DNA of 64,000 bases from Helopsaltes ochotensis (lineage: Eukaryota > Chordata > Aves > Passeriformes > Locustellidae), in NCBI GenBank assembly GCA_013400155.1, contig VXBM01000022.1, positions 310,251-374,250 on the forward strand, in the 5' to 3' direction. The notes under the pieces are model-generated. The model ran no database searches and was not told the DNA's origin. It was given only the letters and a program-made list of their open reading frames with translations. The translations under genes and the position numbers were made by a program. The first letter of the stretch is position 1, and the number at the start of each line of letters is the position of its first letter. This document shows positions 1-11,046 of this stretch, piece after piece.

Positions 1-85
1 TTCCCTTCCCTTCCCTTCCCTTCCCTTCCCTTCCCTTCCCTTCCCTTCCCTTCCCTTCCCTTCCCTTCCCTTCCCTTCCCTTCCC
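1..85. repeat. (TTCCC)n pentanucleotide array
   Basis: Seventeen uninterrupted copies of TTCCC run from the first base, so the array probably continues left of the window. All pyrimidines lie on the plus strand, giving a pure polypurine/polypyrimidine tract. It ends at a T-run that leads directly into the U5-like part of an LTR (from about 87), so it lies inside or against a retroviral remnant. Confidence 0.97.
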
Positions 86-86
86 T

Positions 87-222
87 TTTTTCTTTAGTAA
101 ACTGCCTTTTCTCAACCTATGAGTTTTTTTCCATCTTATTTCCTCTCCCCTTTCCCCGTAGGAGGGGGAGTGATAGAGTGGCTTGGGGGGGCATCTGGCA
201 CCCAGCCAAGCTCAACCCAGTA
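87..222 (+). mobile_element. 3' end (U5) of an ERV LTR, plus orientation
   Basis: The run from the TTTAGTAAACTG-like start, through a cCTCTCCCCTTtcCCC pyrimidine block, to GGAGTGATAGAGTGGCTT and CTGGCACCCAGCC-A-GCTCAACCC matches the conserved 3' end shared by the window's other LTRs (34480-34561 and 54200-54269). The usual terminal ACCACA is degraded to AGTA. The upstream R/U3 part expected on this strand is missing and replaced by the (TTCCC)n array. It is truncated and non-functional. Confidence 0.7.
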
Positions 223-553
223 CTCTTGTGAAGACAAATGCCATCACTCCAATATGTCACCTCCTTCCTTCTTCTTCCCCCCACTTTACATATTGAGCAT
301 GATGTCATATGGTCTGGAATGTCCCCTCAGTCAGTTGAGGTCACCTGCTCTGGCTGTGTCACCTCCCAACCTCCCATGGACCCTGAGCCCCCTTGCCAGT
401 CTTCGAAAAGCAGAGGAGGCCTTGGCTCTGTGTTAAGTCCTGCTCAGAAACAAAAACATCCCAACATTATCAGCACTGTATACACAAATCCAAAACACAG
501 CCCCATACCAGCCACTGTGAAGAAAATTAACTCTGCACTGGCTGAAATGAGCA
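220..553 (-). mobile_element. R/U3 part of an ERV LTR, minus orientation
   Basis: Read on the minus strand this is the U3-to-R part of the LTR type also seen at 53265-53685. Shared landmarks on the plus strand are GAAGACAAATGCC, the GAGCATGATGTCATATGG promoter block, the CTGGCTGTGTC-CCTCCCAAC block and GAAGAAAATTAACTCTG near the end. It ends at ..GAGCA (553), matching the TG of the LTR start on the minus strand. The U5 expected to its left in the same orientation is absent; a U5 in the opposite orientation occupies that place. The CRE-type TGACGTCA I recall for the family reads TGATGTCA here, as expected from CpG decay. Confidence 0.7.
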
Positions 554-3107
554 TGTCTGAGAAGCTGTCTGAATAATTTTTGGACATCAGTTGCACTGCT
601 GTAATGAGAAAGGCTAACTCTGATTATAGATAAGATGCTGACTATGGGGCAGTGATTATCACTTCTGCATGCACATGTTCACCCTTGAGCTACTTTTCTC
701 TGATGATACTTAATCTGACATTTTAGCTGACTATCACTATGTCCTCATCTTTTCACTTCAGTCATAGATCTACATCTAGTTTTTCTCCTACAAGAAACCC
801 GTGAGGAAATTACTTTCCTCATTTGGACTTCACTGTGTCTTTTTCCTTCTTTGAACAAATAGGCTCTACTGCAACTACCTCATTTACTTCTGCAGAAAAG
901 AACCCCAAAGTTAAAATACAGAATTAATTACTTCTATCATTAACCTTTTCCATATTTGCTTCTTGGTCTGCTGTCACACAAATGTTGATTTCATTATTTC
1001 TCTTGCTTCCTCTCTTATTATCCCTTCCCCTCCAATCCTGTGTGTCTACTTCATCTTGTTTTTTTCCTTTCTGTTTCTCAAAGTCCTCAAGTTTCCTCTC
1101 AAATAAATGTAGGTAGTCACAAATCATCCCTGTCATAAAAACACCCATAAAAACATCCTTTCCTGTACCTATCACTTCATCTGTTTTATTCCTGTCATCT
1201 CTAACCTCTCCAAACATGCCATTCAAAACTGCTCTAATCCTTCGTCTCCTTCAGTATGGCTCAATCCTTCCTCCATCAGCTGGATATCACATTGATATCT
1301 TCACTTACCAACTTAGACATAAAGGCCTGTGTTTCATCATTGGCTCTGACTGATGGACTGCTTTAAAAACTCTCGTGCCTCTTTTCAAATCCAGCAAACA
1401 CTAAAAGAACCCCAGTGAACTTCCAAAAAAATCATCCTTTCCCATTTCTTCTTCACTTTTGCTTTTTGAATCTTTAGTGCTGGCTCTGCTTTCTTCTGCT
1501 GCTGGGGGTGTTCTAGGCTTCCATCTGTGTTTTTTTCAGTTTTTGACTGTCTAGATATTGTCCCCTGGATGCTTCTATTGACAAATAGAGTTTTGAATAC
1601 CATCCATGACTCATGTTTTCATCTTCCCCTCTCTTTTTATTCCCACTTGATTGTGTTGAAGTCTTACTACTTGTAGTACAGGCCTACTAACAGTTCTCTC
1701 TGACTGTATGACTTGGTCATGTCCTGTCTCTTGTTGTGACCCCTGCAGCTCTGTTTATTCAAAGTGCAGCTGCAAAGGCATGTTTCTCTGGCTTCTCATT
1801 TTTTGCTGTGTTCCTTCTCTTAATCCTCTGGTGTTGCATTTCCTCCTTTGCTAAACCAAAGACAATTTTCTTCCCAGTCTTAGAAGATCTTTGCAGTATG
1901 AGCTTCCTTCATACTGGCTTAACCTATTACCATTGTCAGGAGGTTAACTTCTCCTTTTCTTTTGTCACCCTCGCAGACTCCTTCTGATCCCTCCAAGAAG
2001 CAAAAGTTGCTTCTTTCTGAGAGCACAGAAAGGCTTACAGAAAGAATGGTGCCATTTTTTGATAGAAAATTCTTTCCTTTGGGGTCACATACTTCCTGCT
2101 GTCCTTTATACAGACATGAAAATAAAGGATTAAATAGCCCAGTGATTCTCTTTCCCTCAGTCCTTTAGCCTGGCAGGGGATCTCCTCTGCCTGCTGGAAT
2201 CTCTTTGAGCTCTCTTTGCCAGCACTTGAGAGATGTCTCTGTGCAGTGCTGGCTGGAGCAGAGAGACATGGAGGCAGCTGCCAGCCCTGCAATAAAAAAA
2301 GCTCTGGAGTTGGTGCTGGCAGGAGCAGCCAGACTGCAGGAGTGAGTGCAGAGGATGCCAGCCAGAGTTAAACACCCATTGATTGACTTCCCCACTGAAC
2401 TCCACAGGGGAATGTGAGAGCTACTCATCAATAACAGCAAATCTGGGGATTCCCTGTGATTATTATGAACACTGTCATGCTTTTTGTGGATTATGAGAAG
2501 CAGGTTTCTTGGGCTTTTATAGAAGCATAAAAAGTACAGGTAGACATCAACTGGAATGATGCATCCAAACTATCTCCAACCTTGAGAAAGTAAAGTCTGA
2601 ATCTAGTCTTCTTGATTTCAGTGTTTATACTCATGTAAGCTATTGAGATGTTCTCACGTTCTTCAAGAGTGCTTCCACAGGTAGTTTGAATATTTTATAT
2701 TGTTTGCCTATTTTTTTTTTTTTTTTGAGAAAAATGTATTTTATAGTATTAGCCAGGAAAATGTATACAGCAGAAACAGTTCAGCTTCAGAGGGCCTGGT
2801 GGTGACAACTTCATTAGTAATGAATGGTAAATAAAAGAAAATACTATTTAACACAAGAGAGACTGAATGAGAGTTAAAGGGGAAATAGCAGCTGTCAGCC
2901 ACATGTTGTTTTCTACAATGCATCTTTTTTTTCCCCAAGGTATGCTCTCAGATGTTTTCTCGACTTCTGTGCATATGGTTGCTACAAGTAGAAGTTTCAT
3001 AAAAATAAAAATAGATTTTAGCATCATAAACTTGTGTAATCATGTGCTTCAAATCTAGATCTAATCAACATTTCAATACTTGTTTAGAGTATCAAAAAAG
3101 CCACAGT
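554..3107. other. Unassigned AT-rich DNA, pyrimidine-biased plus strand
   Basis: No gene or recognisable repeat stands out. From about 680 to 2000 the plus strand is strongly C/T-rich with many TCTTC/CTTTC words. A somewhat GC-richer patch at 2160-2410 carries AATAAAAAAA (2291-2300) and short internal repeats of a CTGGCAGGAGCAGC-like word, which could be a degraded LTR, but I cannot assign it. A poly-T run lies at 2710-2726. All reading frames here are short and unlike known proteins. Confidence 0.5.
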
Positions 3108-3223
3108 AGGTTTTTTGTTTTGGTTTGGCAGTTGTTATTTTTTGGTGTTTTTTTTTTTGTTTTGTTTTGGGGGGGGGCTTGTTTGTTTGTTTGTTTGTTT
3201 GTTTGTTTTTGGTTTTGTTTTCC
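3108..3223. repeat. T/G-rich simple repeat with (GTTT)n
   Basis: Low-complexity tract: T-runs, a nine-base G-run at about 3169-3177, then seven GTTT units (3181-3208), then GGTTTTGTTTT and a C-run. It is simple sequence only; the open frame across it is composition-driven. Confidence 0.9.
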
Positions 3224-3526
3224 CCCCAATCTTTAGGTATTATTAGAAATAAAGTTTACCTTCTTATGGAGTTTCAGCTATCTAAATCTTAGCATTTTAG
3301 TTATAAATGAGAAAACTGACATTATACAAAATGTCCCCTATATTTGCATGCTTAAAATATGTTTTACTCAAGATTGGTGCTCCAAGAAATACTTGGTAAA
3401 ATTAGAAGGTAGTTTGGGAAAACAAAAAATTACAGTTAGGCTGAAGGTGGTGTATCTTTGTCAAATGAAGGGACAAAATTCAGAAGGAGGAGCTGTGCTA
3501 CATGCCAAAATTCCTTACCTAGGGAA

Positions 3527-4082
3527 GAATCACGGAACTTCTGACTGTGAAAGGCATTTCTCAAGATCACTTAGTCCAACCACCTGGTTTCGAATAGCTC
3601 CAAGGATGGATACTCCACACCCTCTCTGGGCAACCTGTTGGTGCTTCATCTGCTGTCACGTAAAGTGGTTTTTTTCATATGTTTAAATGGAGTTTTCTTT
3701 ATTTCAGTTCAAATCCATTGTCACTTATCCTGTCACTGGACATCACTGACAAGAGTCTGGCTCTCTTCTTTAAGCCCTCATGAGGTGTGTATACTGACTG
3801 CTGCATGTATGTCTATGCATTGCTAACAACCTGCCTGCCTTCTCCAAGCTAGTGCATCCCTCTAAATTCAGTTTCTCCTCATATTCCAGATGCTTCAGAC
3901 CCTTAGTCTTCTTCCTGGCCCTTTTCTAGGCTCACTGCTGTAATTTCCATGTCACCCTATGCTGGAGAGCAAAGGACTGGACCCAGCAGCCTAGCTGTGT
4001 CTCAAAATGCTGAGTGGCAGGATCACCTCCCGTTAACTGCTGGCAGTGCTTTTCCTCACACAGCTGAGGATGCTGTTGGCAA
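3527..4082 (-). mobile_element. CR1 LINE, 3' part, antisense
   Basis: The plus strand starts with a decayed form of the CR1 3' end (GAATCACGGAA.., then AGATCACTTAGTCCAACCA), continues through CTCTGGGCAACCTGTTG and reaches the promoter-distal block with CCAGATGCTTCAGACCC, GCAAAGGACTGGACCCAGCAGC and GAGGATGCTGTTGGC. This is the reverse complement of the last several hundred bases of CR1 (end of ORF2 and 3' UTR). It is 5'-truncated, as CR1 copies usually are, and heavily diverged. Confidence 0.8.
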
Positions 4083-6362
4083 CGACTATGTCCCTACAAT
4101 GTTACTATGCTCTATAAATTCTACACTGATCTGAGGAGTAGAGAGGTTTGGGAGGAATTTATACACCCCTTGACGACTCTTAAAGTTGCCACACATTAAG
4201 TACTCTGTGGTTCTGGGTCACTAGTTGTAACATGCTCTTGTGTAGTTCTTGCAAGCGGTCTTTAAAAATGCAGCTCACTCTTTCTGTTCATCAGCTCAGC
4301 ACTTTTTCTAAACAATCTTTTAAGACCGACTCAAATCTTTCAGAACATTTTTGTCATGGTCCACTGTCAAGAACCTGGTCAGGGCCCAGGCTCCTCAACT
4401 GTTATCCATGAAGAGTAAAAATTCCTGATACACAGATTTTTATGGAAGTATACTCAAGGCAAGAAGTAATTAAATTTATACACAGAATTAAAAGTTAACA
4501 AAGCCTAAAGAAGTAAAATGGGAAAGAATAAAAATATCTGAGACACACAGTATGAAATTGTGAGAAGATTCTTTTAAAGAAAGAAGTCAGAGTTGCAGAT
4601 CACTCTGTTGAGAACTAACTAAAATATTTCAGTTCACCTTGGATGTTTTTATTTAAGGTTTCTTGAATTCCCTATCTAAAGTATTCTCTTATTGACTTAT
4701 ATTGGAGTTTTCCCATTGCCTTCAGTAAGCCAATGAATCGGCCTGTATCTGAAAAACAAGTAATTGTTCTTCCCAATATTACCAAAATTTCATAAATTTT
4801 GTAATGCATGTGCAGCCATAGCAGTAAGCCCATGGGAAAAACCTATAAATAATTTCACAATAAGTCATTTATCCTAGAAGCTACATGTAATTAATTGTTT
4901 GGTAAATGCTGAAGTTTTGCTCTTGCAAGCCAAGAAGTTGTTCCACATTTTCTTTGTGGAATGCATTTCCTATATCTTTATCTTAGAAGGTCCTCTAAAT
5001 ACTTTGTATAATGAGGGGTAAGTCTGGATTATTTCAATGCCAGTCTAAAAAGAAATGACATCATTCATGGGGGGCACACTGAACGAGCCAACTATCCACT
5101 TTCAATAGGCTGCAATTCATTCCAATACTTGGTTATTTGGCTCCTTTTTCATTAGTAAAACAGTTTGATTTCACTGTTGAACTAAATACACAACTGTTCT
5201 TAAAAAATCCCCCATGATTCAGAAAAAGATAACTGCTTACTGCCTTTGTGTTTCACATGTTACACAAATTTTTAAGGGAAAATTTATTTAGCTTCAATTG
5301 CCAGTCTGAAAATTCATGCCATAAGAAATATCACTGAGAATGTGTAAACTGAGAAATACAGTTCTAAATACATGTCATTAAAACTGATATATCTCACCTT
5401 AGTTACTTCAGCCACCATGGTGATAAAAACCTAAGACGCATGAAACACGGAACCTATATACATGTGTATGTTTTTAATAATATACATTTAAATAATGCAA
5501 TAATAATAATAGCTGGATTAGTATTAGAGCACTCCCTCCAAACTCACCAGCTAAAGTAATTGAATCTTTTTTCATAGATTTAGTACAGTTTGAGTGTTGT
5601 TTAAACATTGGCTTTCATGCATGGATTTTGTGATGTGTTATGAAGAACAGCGGGGACAATATTCCCCAGTTTATATCTGAGATAATCAAGACATGGAAAG
5701 ATGAAATAAATTTCTGAAATTGCAGAAGTTCAACAGCAAAGTCAGGAAAAGATCCTGTGCCTTCTTACTCTTCCCACTTCTGTTCCCATTGTAACTGGTG
5801 GTAACTTCCACAGATTTATGTGGAAACAGAAAAGGAAAATCCTTTTGTGAAAGTGCATGGTCTCTGTCAGGATGTGTGAAATTTCCTGCCAAAACCACAG
5901 TGTCCATGAATATCTGAGGAAATGTCTTTTGCAATGACAGAGTTCAATCTTTTCTGTGCTGACTGGCCTTATGTTCTAGTGGAGGTACAAAGATGACAAA
6001 GATGTGATGGAAGCTTTAAAGATTCTGTAATATAGATATATAGTTCTGCCACTATTTGTAACATCCTTAATTGCAAAACATTTGATTTTACTAATGCTCA
6101 AATTCAAATGGGATCAATGCTACTTCACTTAAAGAACTATTTGCTGTTTTGTGTAACTCTAGAGCAGGACTAGGGAAAATTACACATTTTATGGATTAAA
6201 GATGTGTTACTTCTCTTCAGAAGTGTCTAGAAATATGGTCTGCTATAATTTCATCTGTGGCTGTAAACTCATCAGTATCAGCAGGACAGGGGTCAAACTT
6301 TGTCAATTCTTAGATAAAATATGCAATACCATGAAAATATGTATGAAATACACACAGAAAAT
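4083..6362. other. Unassigned AT-rich DNA
   Basis: No gene, repeat family or RNA gene recognised. Stop codons are frequent in all frames. The base composition resembles that of the surrounding non-repetitive sequence. Confidence 0.5.
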
Positions 6363-6428
6363 TGTGTTTATATGTATAAATATATGTATGTATATGTGTA
6401 TATGTATGTTTGTACATAAACACACATG
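6363..6428. repeat. (TATG/TGTA)n alternating repeat
   Basis: Imperfect alternating purine-pyrimidine tract of TATG, TGTA and TATA units ending in ACACACA. It is a decayed dinucleotide/tetranucleotide microsatellite. The repeat explains the cysteine- and methionine-rich open frame across it. Confidence 0.85.
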
Positions 6429-9283
6429 GTCTCTTGAAGTATTTAGGATGTTTAACTTCCCCCTTACTCTGAGCACTGTGAGAGGCTGCACATTTTGGCT
6501 GACATCCCATGAAGCACTTCATCAGTCACATGCCACCCAATGCATGTACATGGAACACAGAGTCAAAGAAATGAGTCAGCTGTTTAAATCTGCTCCCGTG
6601 CTTGATTGCTCACTGTGTCAGGAGCAGTACTTTTAGGACCTTTCCAAATCAAGCCCTAAATGTGTATTCCAGCAAACAGAGAAGGCACTAAATTCCTTCA
6701 ACTAGTATCCCACTTTTTGATAAAACTTTTCTAGGTGTTAAGGTTAGATTTTCATTGTATAGAAGCTGAGCTTTATGCCTCAGTGCTATGTACTGTTGCA
6801 TACCTGCAAACGGAGGCCTTTCAGAAAACTTTGTGATTACATGCAAGTATGTAGAAAAGGCATCTATGTAGTAAAGACCATTTGAAAATAGGTTCTATTA
6901 TGTAATGCTTCCTGAGGATGTAGAGAGTAAACTCCTTAAAAAAGGGATGACAGGAGATTACTGAATTTGAAACCAATTTTGTCTGAGCATCTGCATTGTA
7001 ATGCTTTTGACTAAATTATAAACCCATTGCCTATTTGTTCTTATTGCAGAATGTCTTGAAAATATTTAATAGGTGATGTTAATTGCTTATATTCATAGTC
7101 TCTGGGGTCTTCTTTTGTCAGTATCTGTCATCTTCTGGAAGTGTCAAGCACTGAGGAATACAAAATTTATTCTGACTCTTTTATGATTTGCAGTCCAAAT
7201 TGAGATGATAAATCATACTTTCACTTCCTAGCTTGCAGTAATGTAGACTCTTATTTACCCATGACTGGAGGAAATTAGAAAGCCTATATCCATTAGGCTG
7301 TGTGTTTTGGAATAAAGCAGCTGTATGCAGTTTGGTTTAGACATTGATTTCCTTAAAAATATTGTCCTTTTGTTTCATGCTTATTTTATTATTTTCAATG
7401 CATCAGAAAAGATTTATGCAGATCGTAGGGAGGCCATAAAGAAGAAAGTTGTGTGGGTCAAAGAGGGTGATCATAGGAGCATGGAGTGGTATTTTAAGAG
7501 GAAGTATAGAGTGAAAAGGAATGATTTTGATTTAAAAAGTACACTGTATTAAGGCAAATTGACCTTTAAGTGCTGGTGGAATGTATTGATTGATAGACGA
7601 TTATGCTGGAGCTGCAGATAGTGGTTGTATTCTTCAGACTGTGGGAAAGAAAAAAGAAGATTAGTTTTGGTGAGTGTTCAGATGTGAAGCCATATGGGCA
7701 TCATCTGAATTTCTTGCTGTAAAGCAGTAATTTCTCATCAGTTCTGTAATTTTCATTGCCACTAGAACAGGTATCTTGCGCTTTGATGCTGAGGCTGCTT
7801 GGAGAAGTCTCACAGAACTGGGATTATATTGGAGAACACAAGAGAGAGGCTGAGAGTTAACTTTTTGTTTGTTTGCTTTCTTCAGGAGAAAGCTGATGGC
7901 AATCATTTAACTTTAGCAGAGTAATTGTCAGCTGAGTATGGCTGAAAGAATACTGGTCCAGGCAGGATTTGAATTAGTACACACATGAAAGGCTGTATAA
8001 CACCCCAGCAGCCACTGAAAAAATCCTCATTCTTAGTTTCACTGTTCCCACCATTTTCTACAGTGAAAGGTCAACAACTGTTACTGAAAGTTTTCCACAT
8101 TGTAGTCCTTCACATTGCAAGGAACACTTTTTCCTCTGTGCCTGGACTAAAAAAACCTCAAGAGCAGTTAATTGTAACAGTAATACATTTGTAGAAAGTT
8201 AGAGTGTGCAAAAATGTCTCTTTGGAAGACGAGGAAAGTTACCTGGACTATTTAATAATTCTCTGGTGTTTGGCTTTATTCGTAGTGTGTCTGTGGAGTG
8301 CCAATTTTCATGCTGTCTACATGAAGGATGAATGATAAGCCCTTGATGTCAGTTTGTGATAGGAAAAGTGTTATACTTGTTAGTGTTATGAACCCTAGTG
8401 AGTGACTAATAGAGATATTAGTGCTTTGTCTGCATCTGGAGTTAATGTGTTGAAGAAGTTCAATATAAATTCTTTTCCTCCATTTAACTGATATGAGAAC
8501 CTTAACTTATTCCTGAAAGTGGAGTGCTTTTATTACTATTTTTCTTTAAAACAGTTTTTTGAGTTTAGGGTAATTCTGAAGTAGAATAAACCTTCTTGAT
8601 TTCTTTGGTTCACTTCCTTCAGTTGACATTTCCAAGCTGATAAGATGCAGCAAGTCATACTTCCCTGAAGAAGCAGTATCACAGAAAAGCATATTATCTA
8701 TCCTTTGGAAGAAATAGGCCTTATGATGAGTTGAGTAATGAGAGGATAAATGCTGTTTAATCCTCCCTGTGATCATTTAAGGAAATCTGGCATAGCACCT
8801 TGTTTTTATTATATGCTTACTCTTTCTATGAGTTGCTGAACTGAAATCAGTGTTGTTTTCAGTGTTTCAATTGTAACACCAGATGATGAGTAACTGAATT
8901 AAATTAATCTGAATTAAAGTATTGGTGGCCTTATCAATTTAGTAGTTGAAATTTATTGATGAAAAAGCAGTAGACAATTCACATTATCATACTCTGAAAG
9001 CACTATAGTCCTAACCCTGGCAATTATAAGTCAAATTCATCAAGAGAACTTATTTCCTGAGCGTATCTCCATGTCGTACCACTACCATCAATCTCTTAAC
9101 CAGTAAGTGTCTATAATCTTGCCACTAGGCAAGCGCAGAGCCATCTGTGAGTTGACACTGCTACATGGTTAACAAGCTGCCCATTAATTGTTCAAGAGAG
9201 ATAACTGGCAGCTCCAAGAAAGGGATCCTCAGTGTGGCTGTAGGGATCTCCACTGTGGAAGTGCAGCCCCAGGCTCTGGCTGA

Positions 9284-9619
9284 GCTCAAGGTGTGGATCA
9301 GCTGGATGTAGCTGTCACCACAACCCAGGTGCATAAACGCCAGTGTGAATACACAGTAGTGTACTGTGGGAAGCAGCCCAAAAGATTCAGCTTCAAAGCC
9401 TTACTTGGGCCTGATTCAAAGCAGGAAATCAGACTTGCACTTTTGACATAAGGCAGGAGTGTCCTGGATGCCAAGCTGCTCTGCCTCTTAGGAAGGCCAA
9501 GTGTCCTTTTAATACAGAAGGACAAATACATTGTTTCAGGCAAAACTGAGTGGGTTAACCCAGAGAGGTTAGCTGCTTTGCTTGCAACCAAAATTTTCCC
9601 TGTGAAATCAAGTTTTGCA
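9284..9619 (+). pseudogene. Possible decayed reading frame, unrecognised
   Basis: One plus-strand frame is open for 55 codons (9284-9448), meets a single TAA at 9449-9451, and is open for another 56 codons until TAG at 9620. The translation has a balanced, protein-like composition, for example CGKQPKRFSFKALLG in the first half and KDKYIVSGKTEWVNPERLAA in the second. I do not recognise the family. The minus strand is also open across 9298-9591, so the direction of any original coding is uncertain. No ATG with a good context, no clear splice sites and no poly-A tail were found. It could be a retroelement gene fragment, a processed pseudogene or chance. Confidence 0.2.
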
Positions 9620-10590
9620 TAGCTTTTGAGGAACTCACAGAGCAGGTCTCTGGCCTCTCCTCACCAGGGACAAGGCAATGTCAGTGTGGAATTATATACC
9701 AGTGTGACCTGGCACTAGCAGCAGGGGTCTTAGATGTCTGGTTACCAGCTTGCAGGCATGACCAAGAATGTTTCAGAGCTAGGCACTGTTGAAGAAACAT
9801 AGTATCCTCTGCTCGTGGCTGTGCAGTGCTGGGGGTCCTGCCAGGGGCCAGGCTTAGTCCGTGTTTGACTCAGTTGGCACCGTGGAGCTTCCAGGGCTCT
9901 GCTGTGCTGCTCACAGGCATACTGCCTGGCAAGCTCAGTCTCTGAAAGCAGTATTGTCCAGTGTCATATTTCCCTCTTCCTGCTGATGATAAGTATTAAA
10001 CATAGCAGTAACATTTCATGCCATTATAAACAAATTAAGATACCACCAAACAAATACTATGCTGACCATGTTAATTTAATCTTTGAGTTGCTCCTGGATG
10101 AACAAGTGTGTGGTCTCTTAGCATAACTACTTTTGAGGGTGGCAGGTCCAGATACCTATTTATGCCATGACCAATTCGATGTGATTAGTCCTTATCTGTG
10201 GCATTTTCTGGCACATTTCACAGTACTTGCTTTTCCTCAGTCTCCTAAATACTTTTGTCCATCTCTCATATTTGTCAAGAACAAATCTTGCATAAGCTTT
10301 AAGTCAATCTTCTAAAAAACAGATGCTGGTTAGTTTTGTATCCCAGAGATGAACAGTACTGTTTTCAGGAGGTGGTGGCAGCTCCTACAGTACTGATAGG
10401 TCTTTTTTAAACCCCAATTTGCCTTTTTCTCATCGTACAGTTCTTCAGTAACTCTGACTTTGTTTTCTTACTGTGCAGGTGTTTTGTTTTTGTTTAGCAA
10501 AGTGTCAGGAGCTGTCAGCATATGATTTATTGATATAATTTTGTGATTATATTATCTGTGAAAGGAATTATAAAGAACCATGAAGACTGA

Positions 10591-11046
10591 TATGAGTCCA
10601 TAGTGAATGGAAATGCAGAAGCACCAGAAAGAACAGCAGAAAACTGGCATGTATTGATGACACCAATATCAGCAGGTCTTCAGGATGTCAATGCATCTAT
10701 GTACAGCTTCTTAGGATACCCAGATCAGAAACCAAGAGACACTGAGTAAGTCCTTAGACTTGATGGAAAAGGAATTTGAATTGCATTCCCTTCCTAAGGA
10801 GTACTGGAAAGCATATCCAAAACCAGGATGTCATCACTAACCTAAGAAGACCCTAGAAGACATGATGAGGACTCAATAGCTGGCATCCCTATTCCTCTGT
10901 ATTACCCAAGACAGAAAGACCAACCACCTCGGTATTGGTTTATTGTTTTACCATGTTTTATTCTGTATTGGGAATTAACATGGACTCGCTATCCTATAGG
11001 TAGTCACATATACAGTTTTAAAATGCCTAAAATATCCTTCAAGCTA
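10591..11046 (+). pseudogene. Possible frameshifted reading frame, unrecognised
   Basis: Three consecutive plus-strand stretches are open: 52 codons at 10591-10746, 28 codons at 10754-10837 in the next frame, and 67 codons at 10846-11046 back in the first frame. Each has protein-like composition, for example ASMYSFLGYPDQKPRDTE, then SLPKEYWKAYPKPGCHH, then IAGIPIPLYYPRQKDQPPRY. This is the pattern of a coding sequence broken by two frameshifts. The first stretch ends at GAGTAAGT, which also contains a splice-donor-like GTAAGT (10744-10749), so a genuine exon is an alternative. I do not recognise the protein. Confidence 0.25.

Noticed and set aside
1..85. Considered as a CRISPR-like or telomeric array
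   Set aside because: There are no spacers, and the unit is TTCCC, not TTAGGG/CCCTAA. It is a simple pentanucleotide repeat.
6202..6636. 144-codon plus-strand open frame
   Set aside because: Its middle is a TATG/TGTA microsatellite, and the rest has no domain-like pattern or conserved motif.
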